A stretch of DNA of 41,865 bases. Origin: Gemmatimonadota bacterium. Its GTDB lineage: Bacteria > Gemmatimonadota > Gemmatimonadetes > Gemmatimonadales > GWC2-71-9. This document shows, one piece after another, positions 38,765 through 41,865 of the stretch. Both the position numbers and the translations under genes were made by a program. How positions within the stretch are numbered: position 1 is the first letter of the stretch; each line of letters starts with the position of its first letter. Under the pieces are notes generated by a model. It was not told the DNA's origin. It made no database searches and was given only the letters and a program-made list of their open reading frames with translations. The stretch is taken from contig QHVC01000007.1 of NCBI GenBank assembly GCA_003222205.1, forward strand, positions 1-41,865, written 5' to 3'.

Positions 38765-39694
38765 GTGATCCCCGCCGAGGCTGTCCGGGACGCCGCGGTC
38801 GCGCTCCGCGGCATCGCCGTCCGCACGCCCCTCCAGCGCGTGGACGCGCTGGGCGCCTGGCTGAAACTCGAGAACCTCCAACCGGTCGGCGCCTTCAAGC
38901 TGCGCGGCGCCTATAATGCCGTTCGCCGGTTGCCCGAAGCCAGTCGTCGGCGAGGCGTCATCACCTACTCCAGCGGCAACCACGGCCAGGCGGTCGCGTT
39001 CGCGGCTCAGAAGTTCGGCGTGCGCGCTGTCATCGTGATGCCGGAGACGGCGCCTGCGGTGAAAGTCGCTGGGGTCAAGAAATGGGGCGGCGAGGTCGTG
39101 TTCGCGGGCCGCACCTCCGCCGACCGCCACCAGAAAGCCGAAGCGCTCGCGGCCGCCGAAGGGCTCGCGGTGATCCCCCCCTTCGATCACCCCGACGTCG
39201 TGGCCGGTCAGGCCACAGTGGGCGTGGAGATCGCCGAGCAGCTCCCCGACGTGGAAACCGTGGTCGTGCCCGTGGGCGGCGGCGGCCTCATCTCGGGCGT
39301 GGTTCGCGGCCTGGCGGTGGCGGGGAGCCGGGCCACCGTGTGGGGCGTCGAGCCCGCGGGCGCGCCCAAGCTGCACGACTCGCTAGCCGCCGGACACCCG
39401 GTCACGCTGGCGCGCACCGCCAGCATCGCCGACGGGCTCATCACGCTCACCGTGGGGGAGATCCCGTTCGCGGTGCTGGCCGAGCACCGGGAGCGGGTGG
39501 GGGGGGTCGTGCTCGTCGAGGATGACACGATCCGCGCGGCGGTGCATTTTCTCCACGACCGCGCGGGGCTCGCCGTCGAGCCCTCGGGCGCGGCCACCAC
39601 CGCCGCTGTGCTGAGCGGCGCCCTCAAGGTGCGGGGGCCCACCGTGCTCGTCGTGAGCGGCGGCAATGTGGACCCTGCGATGCTCCAGGATTAG
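38765..39694 (+). CDS. Threonine/serine dehydratase-like PLP enzyme
   Basis: A 309-aa fold-type II PLP enzyme. The PLP lysine is in GAFKLRGAYNAV (about residue 46). The phosphate-binding SSGNHGQAVAFAA and the VVPVGGGGLISGV loop are clear. Length and motifs match catabolic threonine dehydratase or serine racemase (no C-terminal regulatory ACT domain), so it probably deaminates Thr/Ser to 2-oxobutyrate/pyruvate. The GTG start is one base after the gyrA stop, and the next gene starts right after its own stop, suggesting an operon. Confidence 0.9.
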   Translation: MIPAEAVRDAAVALRGIAVRTPLQRVDALGAWLKLENLQPVGAFKLRGAYNAVRRLPEASRRRGVITYSSGNHGQAVAFAAQKFGVRAVIVMPETAPAVKVAGVKKWGGEVVFAGRTSADRHQKAEALAAAEGLAVIPPFDHPDVVAGQATVGVEIAEQLPDVETVVVPVGGGGLISGVVRGLAVAGSRATVWGVEPAGAPKLHDSLAAGHPVTLARTASIADGLITLTVGEIPFAVLAEHRERVGGVVLVEDDTIRAAVHFLHDRAGLAVEPSGAATTAAVLSGALKVRGPTVLVVSGGNVDPAMLQD

Positions 39695-41149
39695 ATGCCC
39701 GACGCTTCCGTGCCCGCCGGCCCGCCCGCCAAGATCCTCGTCGCCGACGACGACCAGTCGCTGGTGCGCACCCTGACGTGGATTCTCAAGGAGCACGGGT
39801 ACACGGTGGTCGCCGTGCCGGGCGGCGAAGGGCTGCTCACCAAGCTCGAGGAAGAGCGGCCGCAGCTGCTGCTGCTCGACATCATGATGCCGAAGGTGGA
39901 CGGGCTGCAGCTGCTCGAGCGCCTGAAGAGCGACGAGCGCTACCGCGACCTCCCCGTGCTGATGGTGTCCTCGATGCCGCCCGAGGAGGCGACCGTGAAG
40001 TCGCTGGGGCTCGGGGCCGCCGACTTCATCGCCAAGCCATTCCGGGTGCGCGAGCTGTTGGCGCGGGTCGAAGCGCACCTGCGGGTGGGCCAGGCGCTCT
40101 CCCAGGCAAAGGAGGAAGCCCGCAGCCGCGCGGCGATGGTGGACATCCTCCACGAGGTCACCGACTCGCTCAAGCCGGACGAGATCTACCACATCCTGGC
40201 GCGGCGCGTCGCGCGCGTGCTCAACATCTCCAAGTGCTCGATGGTGCTGGCCAAGCCGGGCGACCGCGCCGGGATCGTCGTGGCGGCGTACGAGAATCCG
40301 ATGCTGCGCAACCTCGAGATCGAGCTGGCGCGCTACCCGGAGATCGAGGCGGCGCTGGCCAACGGCCGGATGGTGCTGGTGCGCGATGTCACCACGGACC
40401 CGCTCTACGAAAAGGAGCGGGTGCGCTGGGATCGCGAAGGCATCAAGGTGCCGACGCGCTCGGCGGCCGCCCTGCCGTTCAATATGCGGGACCGCCAGGT
40501 GGGCGTGTTCTTCCTGCGCACCACCGGCGATGACCCGCCGCTCACGTCCGCGGACGCGCAGTTCGCGGAGTCGGTCATCAAGACCGCTGTCGCCGCGATC
40601 GAGAAAGCGTACGATTTCGAGACCGCGGTCTCGGACAAGCAGCGCCTCGAGAAGCTGGCGTCGACGGACGCGCTGACCGGGACGATGAACCGCCGCGCCC
40701 TCCAGGAGGCGCTGGAGCAGGAGCTCGACCGCGCGCGGCGCTACGGCCTGGCGCTCAGCATCCTGCTCGCCGACATCGACCGCTTCAAGGGCATCAACGA
40801 CACCCGCGGGCACATTGCGGGCGATTCCGTTCTGCGGCAAGTTGGGGAGTTGTTGCGCCGCGAGGCGCGCTCGGTGGACATCGTCGCGCGCTACGGCGGA
40901 GAGGAGTTCGTGATCGTGATGCCGGAGACCGCCCTGCACGGCGCCGCGATCTTCGCGGAGCGGCTGCGGCGCCGCATCGCGGCGCGCGACTTCGCCGACC
41001 CCGGCGAGGACCCGCTGTACATGACGGTGAGCATCGGGATCGCCTCGTACCCGGACGAGCGGGTCGCGAGCGCCGAGGGCTTCGTAGCCCTCGCCGACCA
41101 GGCCCTGTACCGCGCGAAGAACGAAGGCCGCAATCTGGTGCGCGAATGA
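39695..41149 (+). CDS. Response regulator with REC, GAF and GGDEF domains (diguanylate cyclase)
   Basis: A 484-aa protein. The REC domain (residues 12-130) has ADDDQ and the phosphoacceptor Asp in LLLLDIMMPK. The GAF-like domain (about 150-300) contains RDVTTDPLYEKERVRW. The GGDEF domain (about 320-480) has the active motif RYGGEEF, NRRALQEALEQEL, and a likely product-inhibition site RSVD five residues before GGEEF. It should make cyclic di-GMP when phosphorylated. No partner kinase is visible before the window ends. ATG follows the dehydratase stop directly, and the next gene overlaps (ATGA). Confidence 0.94.
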   Translation: MPDASVPAGPPAKILVADDDQSLVRTLTWILKEHGYTVVAVPGGEGLLTKLEEERPQLLLLDIMMPKVDGLQLLERLKSDERYRDLPVLMVSSMPPEEATVKSLGLGAADFIAKPFRVRELLARVEAHLRVGQALSQAKEEARSRAAMVDILHEVTDSLKPDEIYHILARRVARVLNISKCSMVLAKPGDRAGIVVAAYENPMLRNLEIELARYPEIEAALANGRMVLVRDVTTDPLYEKERVRWDREGIKVPTRSAAALPFNMRDRQVGVFFLRTTGDDPPLTSADAQFAESVIKTAVAAIEKAYDFETAVSDKQRLEKLASTDALTGTMNRRALQEALEQELDRARRYGLALSILLADIDRFKGINDTRGHIAGDSVLRQVGELLRREARSVDIVARYGGEEFVIVMPETALHGAAIFAERLRRRIAARDFADPGEDPLYMTVSIGIASYPDERVASAEGFVALADQALYRAKNEGRNLVRE

Positions 41150-41865
41150 GCGACCGCCGCTGTCCCAAGTGCAAGTCGGTCTACTCCGACGCCGCCCGCT
41201 TCTGCCCCAAGGACGGCTCGATGCTCGTCGAGGTGCAGTCGAGCGGCAGCACCTCCGTGCGCACCCCGCCCACGCCGACGAAACGGCCGGGCCTGGACCG
41301 CGCCTCGACCCTCTCGCACCAGATCCTCGACGTCCGCTACCAGGTCCTGAAAAAGCTCGGCGAGGGCGGCATGTCCTACGTGTACCTCGCCAAGGAGATC
41401 GCCACGGGGCAGGAGGTGGCGATCAAGGTGCTCTCGCCCAAGCTCGCCAGCGACAAGAGCTCGGTGGAGCGGCTGCGGCGCGAGGCGGGCCTCGCGATGC
41501 GGCTCGACCATCCGAATGTCTGCCGCATCTTCCGCCTCGGCGAATCCGAGGACGGACTCATCTACCTCGTCATGCCGTTCCTGAAGGGCGAGCTGCTGTC
41601 GGACCGCGAGGTCAAGGGCGGCCCGATGGACGTCGCGACCGGCGTGACGCTGCTGCGCCAGGTGTGCGCGGGACTCCAGCACGCGCACGAGCTGCAGATC
41701 GTGCACCGGGACCTGAAGCCCGAGAACATCATGCTGGTCCCGGACACGAACGGGCGCGACAAGGCGGTGGTGATGGATTTCGGCCTCGCCAAGGAGCGCC
41801 GCGCCGACCCCGCCATCCAGAAGCTCACCGCCACGGGCATCATCCTCGGGACCCCCGAGTTCATG
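41146..41865 (+). CDS. Ser/Thr protein kinase with N-terminal zinc ribbon (truncated by the window end)
   Basis: The first 240 residues are present. The N-terminus has a zinc ribbon (RCPKCKSVYSDAARFCPKDGS, Cys pairs CPKC and a later Cys). The kinase domain begins near residue 65: KKLGEGGMSYVYLA (Gly loop), VAIKVL (ATP-binding Lys), HRDLKPEN (catalytic Asp) and DFGLAKE. ILGTPEFM marks the activation segment at the cut. This is the Hanks-type kinase form common in Gemmatimonadota/Acidobacteria. Membrane and sensor parts would lie beyond the end. The start overlaps the diguanylate cyclase stop, so the two probably share a transcript. Confidence 0.93.
   Translation, partial: MSDRRCPKCKSVYSDAARFCPKDGSMLVEVQSSGSTSVRTPPTPTKRPGLDRASTLSHQILDVRYQVLKKLGEGGMSYVYLAKEIATGQEVAIKVLSPKLASDKSSVERLRREAGLAMRLDHPNVCRIFRLGESEDGLIYLVMPFLKGELLSDREVKGGPMDVATGVTLLRQVCAGLQHAHELQIVHRDLKPENIMLVPDTNGRDKAVVMDFGLAKERRADPAIQKLTATGIILGTPEFM

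Noticed and set aside
36133-38898. Very long open frame (over 900 codons) on the strand opposite gyrA
   Set aside because: It lies entirely over gyrA, has a His/Asp/Arg-rich composition typical of antisense frames in GC-rich genes, and shows no recognisable domain.

Overview
The window is about 42 kb of very GC-rich bacterial chromosome with tightly packed genes. No rRNA, tRNA, CRISPR array, phage module or intact transposase was found. Secreted amidohydrolase lipoproteins, a TolB-type propeller with bacterial Ig-like repeats, a zinc-ribbon Ser/Thr kinase and the overall gene style suggest a Gemmatimonadota-like organism, probably environmental. That assignment is an inference; no marker gene here proves it.

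Layout: about 1-29.2 kb is almost entirely on the minus strand (one short plus-strand gene, DUF116, at 10.4-11.3 kb), and 29.7-41.9 kb is on the plus strand. From left to right the minus block holds: the start of a zinc alcohol dehydrogenase; a putrescine pair (agmatine deiminase, N-carbamoylputrescine amidase); a glnK-amt ammonium operon with a good sigma-54 promoter; an overlapping four-gene operon (ATP-grasp ligase, ATP-grasp ligase, GNAT acetyltransferase, lysine 2,3-aminomutase) closed by a strong terminator; thyX and a GlcD-like FAD oxidase; a lipoprotein and a DUF2231 membrane protein; a beta-hydroxyacyl-CoA dehydrogenase and a thiolase around a stomatin-like protein; an amino-acid permease coupled to gamma-glutamyltransferase; an isopropylmalate/isocitrate dehydrogenase relative and a zinc-ribbon protein; a barrel-cupredoxin fusion; dCMP deaminase, an RNase HI-like protein and a universal stress protein; selD; and two amidohydrolase lipoproteins with an NTF2-like lipoprotein. 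A small histone-H1-like basic protein lies just before the strand switch. The plus block has a secreted glycosidase, an Ig-like/TolB protein, an MDR-type dehydrogenase, gyrA, a threonine dehydratase-like enzyme, a REC-GAF-GGDEF regulator and a truncated Ser/Thr kinase.

Four things stand out. (1) The 4.2-7.8 kb operon looks like a pathway that makes beta-lysine and then ligates and acetylates it; the product is unknown to me. (2) Almost every gap in the minus block carries a short tandem repeat with a 7-bp (sometimes 8- or 10-bp) period. It begins at or just after the stop codon of the upstream gene, often folds into a hairpin, and twice has entered a coding sequence in frame. (3) selD contains an in-frame TGA at codon 14, exactly where the catalytic Cys/Sec sits, followed by a SECIS-like hairpin. 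(4) Two inverted copies of a roughly 100-bp, three-hairpin element bracket 32.3-35.9 kb.

Nitrogen and amino-acid handling is a recurring theme (Amt/PII, putrescine synthesis, GGT plus permease, peptidase-like amidohydrolases, threonine dehydratase). ThyX and dCMP deaminase both serve dTMP supply.
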